DNA of 64,000 bases from Notamacropus eugenii (Eukaryota; Chordata; Mammalia; Diprotodontia; Macropodidae). Positions 35,889 through 47,554 of the stretch are shown here, piece by piece. The notes beneath the pieces are model-generated. The model searched no databases and was not told where the DNA came from. It saw nothing but the letters and a program-made list of their open reading frames with translations. Positions within the stretch are counted from its first letter, which is position 1, and each line of letters begins with the position of its first letter. A program made the position numbers and the translations under genes. The stretch lies in NCBI RefSeq assembly GCF_028372415.1, contig NC_092875.1, forward strand, positions 183,545,522-183,609,521, written 5' to 3'.

Positions 35889-36304
35889 TGCTAATTTTTT
35901 TTTAAGTGAGTGTCATTTCTTTGAAATAAATTATAGAGCATGCTACTTTGTGATTAACCTTAATCATCACATTCTTACTTCAATATTTCAAAAGATTCAT
36001 GGCATGATTAGTGATGATATTCCCTCCACTGGAACAGACCATGACCTCATCTTTATCTCCTCATTCCTTGTAATTTTTGTCCATATTCTTTAAAAAAAAA
36101 TCAAATAAAGCAGTGAAAAGTGGTGAAGGGGGGGAAAGTCTGCAGAAAGCTTTGTTGGAGCTTCCAGGAATATTTAAAGATGAAAGTGGAAGGGTGACCA
36201 CATAAGCAAGTGAAATACAACAGATCTGCCAATCTTTCTATAGTGGTCTATTATTATCAATTACAGTGGAAACATTCCATATGTGTTCTTACCAACTCAG
36301 TAGC

Positions 36305-36485
36305 AAACCACAGGATCATAGTTTCAGAGCTGGAGGGAATCTTAGAATTAGACACCTCATTTTCATATGAGAAAACTGAAGCTCAAAGAGAAGGGACTTG
36401 GCTCAGGTCACATAGACAATAAGTATTAGAGCAAAGTTTTGAATCCACATCTCTTGACTCGAAATCCAGCACACTAGAGGCACTA
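36305..36485 (-). mobile_element. MIR-type SINE
   Basis: GGATCATAGTTTCAGAGCTG, ATGAGAAAACTGAAGCTCAA and GGCTCAGGTCACATAGACAA match antisense MIR/CORE-SINE order. Confidence 0.65.
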
Positions 36486-36964
36486 AATAAGAAGGAATAG
36501 CACTCAAAAAATGAGTTTGAAAAAGCAGCAGGACCTGAACAAAACATTCAAAGGAAACTTGCAGTGGAGGCACATTCACCAAGTAGATTCACTTGCTCAG
36601 ATACAAAAGAGCCTGTCTTAAGTTAATAAGAACACTCATGTGTCAGTTTTCAAAATATCTCAAAAGAGAAAAAATTCCAAAGTAGGAAAAAAGCCACAAA
36701 GGTATTAATATAAAAAAAAAAGATTATGGAGAAGTTATCACATGTACTGATTCATAGGTTTACTTTTTCATCTATGTAGATCTTTATGAGAACATCATTG
36801 TGTTTTAATTATATATTATGAAATATATAATGTAATATGAAATGTATATAATATGAATATAAATTTGTATCTAGAGTTTCTTTACTGAAAATACATAAAA
36901 AATAGGTAGACTGTGTAGACCTTGTTACCATATTGATAAAATTGACTAAGTATAGAAAATAGTA

Positions 36965-37068
36965 GAGGGGGTTGGTTTTTTGTTTTATTTTTATTTATTT
37001 GTAAAATTATTTTTAAAATTTTATTTATTTTTATTTATTTTTTTATTTGTTGATTTGTTTATTTGTGA
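36965..37068. repeat. T-rich (TTTA)n low-complexity tract
   Basis: Repeated TTTATTTATTT-like units with few other bases. Confidence 0.8.
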
Positions 37069-37069
37069 T

Positions 37070-38635
37070 AAAAGTATCCCAGCAGAAAATATATAGCATT
37101 TAAGATTCTCCTCCCACAAAGTATCTCCTATGACTATGCTAAGATCATAAATAAACCTTGATAGATATGATCACAGAAACAATTTTGGTCAATGATCTTC
37201 TGATTGTAAATATTAAGCTGGGCATATTAAAGGAAGATGTGTGTTGGCCAAATGTACATGATCCTGTCATAAAGGATATCCTGTGGAAGGCTTCCCTATA
37301 TATAGTGGTCTTCAAGATGTTCATATGTGTGGATGTCATTATACTGATTGCATCAGGTCTCAGAACGACATATAGCCTGAAGTAAGTAAATATTTCTTAG
37401 TGTTCACTTCTGGTTTTGGATGTGCATTCTCTTGATTTATTGGTTAACTCTTTTATCTAGAAAATCAGAGACAGAAAGTGAAAAAGTTATAATTTTAAAA
37501 ATTCTAATAGTACTTTTTTGTCTGAGTATCATAAAGGTTTACTGTCAGTCATCAATTAAATGTTCTTTTCTGTAAGAAAAATTAAAGCTAAAAAGGAATA
37601 ATTTTGCCTATTATTCAAGATGAAGCATGAAAATGCATGGAGATACAGTATGTTGATTTTTACTGAATGGTGAAACTTTGTCATTTATATGAGACTTCCA
37701 TTCAATGAGGTCAGAATCCATAGGAGCCTACAACTAAAAATTCATGATAATGCACAATGGAAAGACCTGCTCCTCTGCTTCAGAGCAAGCACAGGGGTTC
37801 TGTGACTATTTTCCTGTTGGCTTACTGCAATAGTGTTGAAGAACATTTTTAATGATTGCTGATCCCAAACTGAGTGACCACATGAAAGACTCCACTGCAA
37901 GAGTACTATGACTCTCTCATGAAACTTTTGAGTGGGAAGGTAAAAATGTTGGCCTCAACATTTTTCTTCTGTTTTTTCTGTTTCTTCTGTTTCTGTCTGT
38001 TTATTCTTCCTTGATCCTAGATGAATGTGTGTCAGAGCTACCTTATAAGCCTGCAAAGTAAGAAATGGTAGCATAAGTCCAGTGACAAGAGTGCCTAGCA
38101 GAGTGCAATAACTGCAGCACTGGAACCAAGAGAATTGGCAGCCCTAACAGACAAGCTGATTGGCTCAGCCCAGCACTAGTTTGTCCCCCACCCCCTTTTT
38201 TTTGCCTTTTCACTGAAATGTTGTGTCACAACTATAGGAGTGACATCCATCAACTGCGCTTTACTCAGAAGCAAACTGAGTGTGAGATTTTAAGTTTGAA
38301 TCTACTTCTCCCAGGGGCCAGCCCAAAGGAAGAGGAGAGTGCTTCACGTTTAAGGGGAATGTTTTATAGCAACATCTCTAGTCTACTCTTCCAGGGATCC
38401 TGGTGTGCCTTGGTTTGGGGAGGCGGAGTGGTTTGTACTCTAATTCTTAATTAAATATACTTTTATAATAATATTAATTGGTTATCAATGATATCAAGGA
38501 AATTATCAACTGATTAAAATTATATTAGGGCACTAACCAGGGGTCAGAAATATACCCTAATCCCTCAAGGGTACCCTAGAACCATGATGGGAAATGTAGC
38601 ATTGCTCTAGGAACAATGAGAGTGAGAGTGGGAGT
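37070..38635. other. Unassigned intergenic sequence
   Basis: Opposing frames of 62-75 codons overlap at 37,145-37,385, and one (38,218-38,454) has no known domain. No exon structure was found. Confidence 0.3.
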
Positions 38636-38639
38636 TAAG

Positions 38640-38860
38640 AAAGTCAATTTAGAGTGTATGAGTGTGTGTATATACTCGCACATAAATGTATGTAAGTATA
38701 CATATATACATACAAATATAATTAATATATTTTTATATAGGTATGCACATACTATATACTTCTAAATAGACAATTAACAAAAATAATTACATTATATATA
38801 ATATACTACATGTATATTACATAACAATATGATATATATTATTTAAAATAAAGATCATTA
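38640..38860. repeat. TA/CA-rich simple repeat region
   Basis: Imperfect GTGTGTATATA and ATATATA runs over about 220 bases. Confidence 0.75.
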
Positions 38861-38874
38861 TGCTGTAAATATAC

Positions 38875-38985
38875 AATCAAATGAGATAATATTTGTAAAG
38901 CACTTAGTATAGCACATGGCACATAGTAGGTGCTCGATAAATGTTTGTCCTCTTCATTACCCTTTCCTCCCCTTCCTTTTCCATC
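38875..38985 (+). mobile_element. MIR-type SINE 3' end
   Basis: AATGAGATAATATTTGTAAA, GCACTTAGTATAGCACATGG and TAGTAGGTGCTCGATAAATG form the MIR 3' third. Confidence 0.65.
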
Positions 38986-39184
38986 CCTAATAAAGAAATC
39001 ACATTAGGATTCAAAGGCTCTAGGATATAAACATGTACACTTAACAGAAATATTTATAGATTCTCTGAGACTTTGACTATTGGGTACAATTCTGATCACC
39101 AAACCTTAAGAAATAACAAAGTAAGGGAAGTCCCAGACAAAGACTATAATAATGAAGAAAACAAGTGGCTTCTACGTTAAAGTG

Positions 39185-39240
39185 TGTTATGGGAAACACA
39201 CTTGAACATAAACATACTTCCCATAACATATGTTATGGGG
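39185..39240. repeat. Local inverted repeat with a perfect 20-base palindrome
   Basis: TGTTATGGGAA at 39,185-39,195 pairs perfectly with TTCCCATAACA at 39,218-39,228. The second arm is also the left half of CCCATAACATATGTTATGGG at 39,220-39,239, which equals its own reverse complement. Confidence 0.9.
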
Positions 39241-39424
39241 AAAGAAAATCCATTCTCATTTTTGGTCAAGTTGGAAAAAATTGTTCCAAGGATTACAACA
39301 TTATGACATCGTAAGGACCAAAGATTTAGCTAGGAATTTATAGGTTAGTTCAGATGATAGTAAGGTTGGGTACCACTGATTCTATGCTGGGTAGATTCTT
39401 TTATATGAACTCTTGATTGGCTTC

Positions 39425-39560
39425 AAACTCACATCAGTCAGCAAGCATTTATTAAGTATCTATCATGTGCTAGGCATTGTGATTAGAGCTAAGAGATATA
39501 CAGAAAAAAGAAAGACAGTCCCAAATCTCAAGGCACTCCTAGTCTAATTCACAGATTTAT
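39425..39560 (-). mobile_element. Antisense L2 3' tail
   Basis: CAGCAAGCATTTATTAAGTA, CATGTGCTAGGCATTGTGAT and CCAAATCTCAAGGCACTCCT are the reversed L2 terminal pattern. Confidence 0.65.
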
Positions 39561-39564
39561 GAAT

Positions 39565-40080
39565 GTATATATTCTTTTTTCCTTTAAAAGAAATTCCTAG
39601 AAAAATAGGCACTGAATTTTGACAATATGCTGGCAGGGGGAAGAAGGGAAAAGTGATAGGGTATTGGTGCTTTGGTGCCCAGATTCAGTGACAGAAAAGG
39701 GTGATTAAGTGAAGCAGATTTTTAAACCCAAGGAGTCTGGAGAGCTCATGGACTAAGAATTTCAGGAACTGAGTACCATGAATTAAGAGTTAGAAACTAG
39801 AAAGTTTAAATTATAATAAGAAGAATCACTAAGCCAACAACACAACTCCTTGGGTCAGTTCATCAAAGGCCTAAATCCTCAGGAAGCTGAGGTTGAGGAT
39901 TACTAACTTCAGACAATTCTATATGAGAAAAATGTAGATACCAATGACTTCACCAAATCTGGAAACAGAATCCATGAATCCTAGAATCTTGAATTAGGAA
40001 GTTAACTTAAACGGAAAAAATACTTTAAATATCAAGTTATGAACTTATGCAATGAAGATTTAGATATAGGGGTCTTTAAT
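39565..40080. other. Unassigned intergenic sequence
   Basis: No gene or recognisable repeat. Confidence 0.3.
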
Positions 40081-40084
40081 AGAT

Positions 40085-40470
40085 TATTAGTCATTCACCA
40101 GCTTTGTATTCAGCACTATGGGTTACAAAGTGTGTGTGTGGCTGGGGGAGGGGGTGGGTGTTTGTCCTTCATTGCTGAAGAAGACCATGTCATCAGAGAA
40201 ATAATGACATGACTTGCACTTGACTGTTCTGAGGGAGGGAGGGCTGTGTAGGTCACCAGCCTCACTTCTCCTCCAGAGCCATCTGAATCCAGGGACCAGA
40301 TATTCATCAGGATGAGGCAATTGGGGTTAAGTGACTTGCCCAAGGTCAAACAGCTAGTGAGTGTCAATGGTTACAAAGACAAAAAGAAGAATAAGCCATA
40401 GTCCATGCTTTCAAGCACCTTTAACGTCTAATTGGGAAGACAATAATAATATTTAACATTTACATTGCAT
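40085..40470 (-). mobile_element. Antisense L2 3' tail interrupted by a SINE
   Basis: TATTCAGCACTATGGGTTAC lies before the SINE. ACAAAAAGAAGAATAAGCCA and TTCAAGCACCTTTAACGTCT after it continue the reversed L2 tail. Confidence 0.6.
40131..40368 (+). mobile_element. Composite SINE with perfect 10-base target-site duplication
   Basis: TGTGTGTGTG, TTTGTCCTTCATTGCTGAAG, CAGCCTCACTTCTCCTCCAG, then AATTGGGGTTAAGTGACTTG and GTCAAACAGCTAGTGAGTG. GGTTACAAAG flanks it at 40,121-40,130 and 40,369-40,378. It is a truncated sibling of the copy at 28,853, sharing the antisense CORE part. Confidence 0.85.
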
Positions 40471-40474
40471 TATA

Positions 40475-40915
40475 AGGCTTACTTTGATGAAGTACTATTC
40501 TAATGTTGTATTGTGACATAGTGGTTACTCAAATAGTGTCTCAGAAATTATACCAGAAGAGCAAAAGCTCTGGAAATTTCTCCTATTCTGGAACAGACTA
40601 TATCAACTTCCTTTTCCCCTTCAAATTAAAAAAATTTTTATTAATATTTCTTTCAATACTTATGACATTATTAAGTCCACTAAACCATCATATCTGTCTC
40701 CACTAAAAACCATCTCTTGTAACAAATATGTTATAAATGAAAACAAAGAGAAGTCATAGCTAAATGGCTCACCAGTTTTCTCCAGAGAAACAAAGGGATT
40801 GATGCAATTAGTTTTAGCCTGAATTGCAGGCAACAAAAAATAACTTTTCATGGGACATTTTTTTCAATTCATATTGCAGCATTCATACTAAAGGTTTGGT
40901 TTACAAGATTATCAT
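40475..40915. other. Unassigned intergenic sequence
   Basis: No supported gene. The overlapping short frames are chance. Confidence 0.3.
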
Positions 40916-40919
40916 GAAA

Positions 40920-41330
40920 ATGATTGTATCTTATGTACCAGCATCTGGTGGAGAGAATGGAAAGGTAGAGGAATTGTAGGAAGAAATCATTAAGACCCTC
41001 CAAATCAAATTAAAATATACTTCAATATTCAATGACTTCAACGTATAAATAAACAGAGAGGATGGTGAAAATATGTTGAAAAAGATGGTTCAGAAATAAG
41101 AAATGAGAGAGGAAAAAAGGCTTATAGATCATGCAAAAGTCTTACAACTATATATTATAAATATTTTCTTCCATAAAAGAAACAAGATATTGAACAAAAA
41201 ACAAATAGCATACAGAAAAGAAATTGATTATATTTGAACAGGAAATGACTCATTACAGAGTCATGCTGGAATTAACTCTATGCAATCAGACTACACAGAC
41301 TTGTTAGGGCAAAGATCAAAGTTATTGCAA
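40920..41330 (+). mobile_element. RTE-clade LINE, endonuclease-domain fragment
   Basis: Translating piecewise gives YVPASGGENGKVEEL, a FNDFN segment standing where RTE endonucleases have GDFNAK, RNERGKRLIDHAKVLQL, RKEIDYI, and RLVRAKI in the next frame. This is the order of an apurinic-type endonuclease domain (metal-binding DWNA/DFNA, then GERNERG, NQIDYI and SDHRLVRA). Stops and frameshifts make it non-functional. The sense strand is +. Confidence 0.65.
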
Positions 41331-41334
41331 AACT

Positions 41335-41975
41335 AGAAGAATAAAAATAAGAAAAATATACTGCAATAGAACTGTTATATCATTGATTTGGAAGTTCCCT
41401 CTAATGATGCAGACTTCAACTCATCCATATCTGTCTATCCTGTGAGACAGCTGTCTATGTCCTCCCATAAATTTGCCATAGGAAGTCCATCTAATGTAGA
41501 GATTTTCCTTACTTTCACCAAACATTACAAGGGTTTCAGTGTAGAACTCTGGTCATGCACATGCCAACCTTATCTCCTAACTCTTCTCATCATACAATTC
41601 CTCGATGAAATCTTTTACTCTTCTTCTTTGGTATTCACAATTGGTTACATGTTACAGCCTGGTTATATCTGTCTTCTATTACCCTCTATTTGATGTTCAT
41701 TTTTAATTATTCAGAGATTATTTTATTTCATGCCTGGATGTCATAAAGAAACACCAATAAAATTTTGATATTAAAAAGATGGACCTTTGCTTTTTATGAG
41801 TAAAGTAATTTAACAAATACCTGAAGGCAATCCATCTCATTCTTCCTCCTCATCAACTTAAGGCCCAAATCACTATCCAACCTATATAGTTTATATGTAT
41901 ATATGTATGTGTATACACATACATATGTACTGATGGGTAAGCTACATAGAATGGCTATAGAAAAGCATTTTATAA
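41335..41975. other. Unassigned stretch between two RTE fragments
   Basis: It contains a 101-codon frame (41,388-41,693) with no recognisable domain, an AATAAAATTTTGATATT poly-A-like motif at 41,757, and a TATGTA/CACATA run at 41,890-41,935. It may belong to a repeat family I cannot name. Confidence 0.35.
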
Positions 41976-41984
41976 TTCAGACAA

Positions 41985-43190
41985 GAGACATTCTTTATTT
42001 ATCTGGTTCTTCTGTGAAGACAAGAGAAAGATAAACTCCTTTAGAAACTACAGATCTCTTCCAAGAGGTTCTGCAATATTCTTGGGCTTAATTCAACAAG
42101 CACAGCATCATTTATAACCAGCAACATCTAGAGGATTTTACCATCTACAGGAATTCCCACTTTAACTTGGACTTCATGCTAGATGTCCTCTCTTACTGTG
42201 ATAAGCATCTTGTTTTATGTTTCTTTTAAAATGTATGATCATTTGTTCCTTGAACAGTGTAATTTCTGCCATTATATCTCTTAAGGAATCTTGAATAGTC
42301 TTGACATATAAATGGGGGACACTATAAAGGAGCATAAAAGGCAACATTTTATTAAACCAAATCAGTTCAATCTTATATTCTCTAAATCTTTCAATTAATT
42401 GTGAAATTGTAAAGATTATTAAATATAACTTTTGAAAGCCTACTTGTTCCCTACTAAAACCTCATTAAGGATACTCTAAATATGTGTGTATATATATACA
42501 TTCACACACATATACGTATATGTATGTACATACACATATACACATATATATATATTAAAGATTTTGTATACATGTGAGATAGGCTTATAGATCAGTAGTT
42601 ATTGATGTTCCCTTGGTACTTGTATTCTCTTCTTTCAGATATCTTGTATACTGATACTTCAATGCCTTCATAATTCCATTATCTCCAGCACTGATTTCCT
42701 CTACATACATTGTATTTAGTTGTATATGTAGTATACTGTATACACACACACACACAAATTGTTGGCTTTTCCATCTTTGTTCTCTTTAGTGTCATTTCTT
42801 TCTCCTCTATAAACACATCTAAGACTATGATGTTAGAGTCTAAGTGTTGAGCTTCCACTGTCCTAAATGGAGAAAGCAGTTTATTTAAATAATTTTGACA
42901 AATCTTTTCCAATTTTGTCCTGTGTGTTTTCGTTATATTTTCATCCTTAAATGTCCTTGGGATGATTTTTCTTATTTGGATATCTTGCTATACTTTCTTT
43001 AAAATGGTTTTAGTTTTTACTGGTTCTCTTTGCTTTATGAGATGATACTCTTCACAATCATTCATCATCCTATTCATAAGATTTTATAAATGAGTTTATA
43101 ATCTCAGTATGATCTTTGATAGCTATTTCTCTCCATTTGGCAAGTAAGTCAGATATCTCCTGCCTAAATCACTTTCTGATACAATATTTT
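41985..43190 (-). mobile_element. RTE-clade LINE, linker and reverse-transcriptase fragment
   Basis: The minus strand reads, in order, THRTKLEKICQNYLNKLLSP and EEKEMTLKRTKMEKPTI (counterpart of EV..ALK.MK.GKAPG). IFTISQLIERFREYKIELI follows, a close match to the RTE segment DQIFT..QLIEK.REY. Then comes DGKIL with a decayed catalytic region VINDAVLVELSPRILQNLLE in place of the ADD box. The catalytic aspartates are not preserved. Two TA/CA microsatellites (42,480-42,555; 42,735-42,757) interrupt it. Confidence 0.75.
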
Positions 43191-43344
43191 TCTTTTGCAA
43201 AAAAGACACAACTTTTTTAGTCTCCTCAAAAAAAGATCAAAAAGCTTTCAAATGTGTTCCAGTCTTACCTTTCCTCTTTCTCTTCCCTTTTACCCTGTCA
43301 CTCTTAGAAAAACAGGTGGAGGAGGGGGCAGGTGCTTGTTTTTA

Positions 43345-43895
43345 CTCTATTTCATTTGTCTTCAGTTTCAGCTGCAGGTGATGATGCCCACCAATCAGCA
43401 ATCAAGACATGTCAACTTTGAAACCAGAATTCTAGGTGGAATATTTCAGTTAGACTTTCTAAGAGGGAAGCCCTGAGAAGGTAGAGTGCCTGAGGCTTGA
43501 GCCCAAGAGGGTTTTAGACTTGGAACTGGAATTGTGCTGAATAGGAACTGAGCTAAACAATTACCCAATCGTTTTCCACTTCCCAGAGACTGAGGCAGCA
43601 TAGGGCAGGGATTAAGCCAACCACATGTTGCAGAGTATGTCTGTATATTTGTTATTATATCTTTGAGGTGAATATTCCTGTGTAAAAGGCAATATGACTG
43701 TTACTATTTAAATGGGAATAAGGTGCAGGAGATGTAACCCCTATACTTGAGGGAACACCATGGGGGGGACTTAGAGCAAATGGTGGAGTCTATACCTCCC
43801 AAAACCTCTCCTAAGAGTACCAGAGAATACTGGGGGAAGGGTGATATGTAACATACCTGGACTTCAAGTAATGGGAGCCAATGCTACATATATAT
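43345..43895 (+). repeat. Unnamed dispersed repeat, copy 2 of 2
   Basis: Collinear with 25,785-26,335: CAGGTGATGATG, ATAGGAACTGAGCTAAAC, GTGAATATTCCTGTGTAAAA, TACTTGAGGGA, GGGGGAAGGGTGATATG, then ACATACCTGGACTTCAAG. Both copies end just after a GGAGCC motif. A TA/CA simple repeat follows at 43,885-43,975. Confidence 0.55.
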
Positions 43896-44049
43896 GTGTA
43901 TGTATATAAATGTATACATACATGTATATATATCCATTTATATGTAACCTTTGTATGTATATTAACATACAACAGTTATCACTGCCCACAGCTAATCAAT
44001 GATACGGATAATAAATGTTGGCTTTCAGAGGAAACAGAGATTATTTAAA

Positions 44050-44470
44050 GCTTGGGGGATCAGAGAAGAAAGGCTTCACAGAGATGCAATTTCATCTGGC
44101 TCCTGAAAGATAGGTAGAACCTGAATAAATGAAAAAGAGTAAGGGAAATTTAAAAGGGAGATTGTGATGGTACTAAAAATGTTGATGTATGAAAGTGGAA
44201 GGTTATGTTAGACAAGGAGTATTCTAGTTTAGTTGGGGTGGGAATTTATGTTTGAGGTTAATAGGAGATAAGTCTGGAAAGATAGGCTGAGGATGCTGTT
44301 GTAAAGGTCCTTAACTGCCATGTTAAGGAGTAAGACTTTATCCAGTAGTCAGGGGGAACTCACTGTTGATGTTTGCATCAGGGAGTGACATGATCAAAGT
44401 GGTATTTAAGGAAGATTAATTTGGTGGTAGTGTGCCAGATCAAGGGAAGATAGGAATGTTTGTGCTATAA
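44050..44470 (-). mobile_element. Antisense L2 LINE 3' part
   Basis: AAAGGCTTCACAGAGATGCA, AACTGCCATGTTAAGGAGTA and AGGGAGTGACATGATCAAAG, followed by ATTAATTTGGTGGTAGTGTG, reproduce the reversed L2 order also seen at 8.9-9.6 kb. Confidence 0.55.
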
Positions 44471-44693
44471 TACCTTTTGAAGTTGATGTAACAGAAGATA
44501 GTCATACTCTCCCACAACATGTCCCTTGTTGTTACTGTCAAAAAGAGAATATTTGGGCTTCAAACATCCTTGATCTGACCCAGAAAAGCCTTTCTCATAT
44601 AATATAGGAGCAGTATGTTGGAAAAATGGTTTCCATTTTCAGGAAACTTTTGAAATACAAAGAAAAGTGACAAAAAATCCATATCATTTAGGG

Positions 44694-44875
44694 CAGGGGT
44701 ATTTAATCTTTTTTGTGTCATGAAACCCTTTGACTGTCTGGTGAATCCTATGGACTCCTCAGAATAATGTTTTTTAAATGCATAAAATAAAATAATAACT
44801 TGGTAAAGAAAACTGATTATATAAAAATCAATTATCACTTTTTAAGGTTATGGATTCCAGGTTAAGAATCCCTCA
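44694..44875 (+). mobile_element. hAT MITE, near complete
   Basis: It starts CAGGGGTATTTAATC and ends GGTTAAGAATCCCTC, imperfect terminal inverted repeats. It is flanked by ATTTAGGG (44,686-44,693) and ATTTAGGT (44,876-44,883), a 7-of-8 match and the duplication length expected of hAT elements. Fragments of the same family lie at 24,176 and 7,738. Confidence 0.7.
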
Positions 44876-44884
44876 ATTTAGGTC

Positions 44885-47370
44885 TTTTGAATCCTAGGAA
44901 TTAAAAACCCAAATGTTACAAGTGGGAAGGAAAGACAAATAGAGTCATGAGGAAAAAAACTTCGAAAGAAAGAAGCGATTTAGGTGGAAGTGATATCATG
45001 AATATGTGTTGGGTTACTGATATCTTTGAAGATGACATGTCTAAATTTAATCTCCCAGAAAAGAAACAATACCAATGTTAAAAGAGTAAGGTAGCATGGG
45101 CAGAACAAACTGGGGGGAAATGTTTGGTGCTTTTCATCCAAAGAATTCAAGGCACTTGTAAATATTAATAGTAGCAGCAATTTTAATTTAATTTAAGGGG
45201 TAGATATCAAAATTGCACAGCTTCAGAGAAAGTAGAGGGGAAAATAGTCCTGAGAGTAAGAATATGCCATTAACAAGAAGTTTAAAGGCAAAGGAGGAAA
45301 GGAAAGTAGGGCAGAAGAAAAGCAAGTAGGTACAAGCCAAGAGTTTTCAAGATGAAGGAAATGAATGCTCATTTAAAATGGAATTTAATTACTGTATAAG
45401 TGAAGAAAGAAATGAAGGTACCATTAAAGAAGCATGTGAGACAGAATAAAGGAGACTGGTTATGTATAATGGAAGGAAGGAAGGAGAAAGGGATTGGTAT
45501 TTAGTCCTTTTATAGCAAATGCTATTTGCAGACAGCTAAATAAATATTAATTAGTCATTTCTTAAAACATCCCTTTGAGGTACATTAATAGTATTTTTCC
45601 TTACTTTATAAATGAGGAAACTGAACTGCTCGGCTCTTTTGCTCTATACAATTGCTTATGTTCTCTGTCCTTACTTAAGAACATTAAAACTACAATTTGA
45701 GAGCTTATAATAAATTTGGAATTTTGCCATAGGAAAATTTAACTTCTATTCTTATTTCCTATGAACTTGTCCTCTAATATTGTTTGACATAAAGATTCCA
45801 CAAATGTATGAGTTAGAGGACTTTTCACTGGTCCATCTTCACTTTCTAATGTTACTAGATAGTCTCAGCCTTTTTTACATGCATAGAATGTTCCTACTGC
45901 ATGTCCACAATTGTCACAGGAAAATTATAATTAAAGCCTGAAAAGGTAGGGCTAGGATAAGGCGGACTGGCTGTAGCTATTGGTTGGAAGAGGTTAATGC
46001 TCAAAGGCTAAGTTTTTTACAGGTGAAATCTAAAGCTATCATGGCAGAGCTCCACAGAGATTATTTAAGCCTTCTACGCCAACCTTGGTATAATGCTATA
46101 CAAGTTTGAGTGTGGACATTTCTCGTAAACACAAAGTGAAAATTTTATTTTCCACTTAAAATTTTAAAATGAAATTAAAGCTTGTTTGTTAGAATAATAT
46201 GTAATCACAGACAACGGTCATGAAATTTACTTATGGAACTTCTTTGTATAAAAATAGGTTCGGGATAAAAATTTTAGGAGAAATAAGAAGCAAGCTCTAA
46301 GAGCAAAGGTGCACAGAAAAATAAATTTAAAGTGGAAATTTAAATAGAAAAAAATCCCTTATTTAGAAGATACCCTTAAACAAGGGTATCTTGGACTAAC
46401 ATTGTGGTTATCTAAAAGTCCTGATTAAAAGCATCACAAAAAAGTTTTTAAAAGAGAGTGAAAAAGTCAAAGAAAACTTTGGTAAGGAATTTAGATGATT
46501 AGAAAATACCATGCTTTTGTAATGAAGTAAAGAGATGAACACATTTGCTTATTAGAGGTTTTCATCTTTTTTTTTTTTAACCTTCAAGAAATGTTTTAAT
46601 TTGTGTAGAGGAGCAGACTATGGAACTTTTTGAGGGAACATAGTTACGAAACAGTTTTGTGATCAGACCTTAGGAGGGAGGGACTTTTTGACTCTTGTTA
46701 CTAAGGATGGAATTTTGCAACCAGAAGTTCCATAACAGTTGGGAATGACAGTTGTGTGAGTAGCTAAGAGAAGACAAATGTGTGTCCTGTTACTCCTATC
46801 TCTTAAGTACTACATATCATGATTAGGCTTTAATTTTCTATCAGTAAATTAATAACAAAACAAAACAAATAAACCTTACATTCGTAACTCAACAGAACTT
46901 GCATACAGAAATAGCTGAAAATCCTATAAATTATGATTACATCCTTTTTAAGATAGACAGCCATCTGGATATCTCATATATGCATGTATCCCTTGGCTTA
47001 GATGCCTCATAACTTTTACTTTTGCTCTAAAATTTCTAGTATAAGCCAAGTTCAATGTCTTCTTGTTAACATTAACCTTATTAAGTGCAATGCCATCTTT
47101 ATTATTGCTTCTTTCTGTAAGTGGCTTCCCTTTCTCACCCTTGCTCATCTGTTCTTACTCACTTACTAATGTTATTTTTCCTTTCCCCCTACTTCTGTTA
47201 CTTCATTCTGTTTGTTTCTCTCTCCAACTTTTTCCAGGTGGTAGTCATCAGTTCATCAGTTTTTTCCCTTAGTTGTTCATCTCTCATGATTTTTATACTT
47301 GTCACTTCTTGGTTCTTAGGTCCCACCATTTCAATAATACATAATACAGTGCACACAGACATGCCTGCAT
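44885..47370. other. Mostly unassigned intergenic sequence
   Basis: A probable MIR fragment (-) lies at 45,560-45,640 (TTTATAAATGAGGAAACTGA). Short T- and A-runs occur. No gene signal was found. Confidence 0.3.
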
Positions 47371-47377
47371 ACATGTA

Positions 47378-47549
<172 letters not shown>

Positions 47550-47554
47550 GTATA

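Noticed and set aside
35557..36093. 178-codon plus-strand frame
   Set aside because: Most of it is antisense to the HAL1 5' leader at 33-36 kb and it runs out into unrelated flank.
40920..41330. Possible intact LINE coding region
   Set aside because: The endonuclease motifs are split by stops and frameshifts, so it is a relic.
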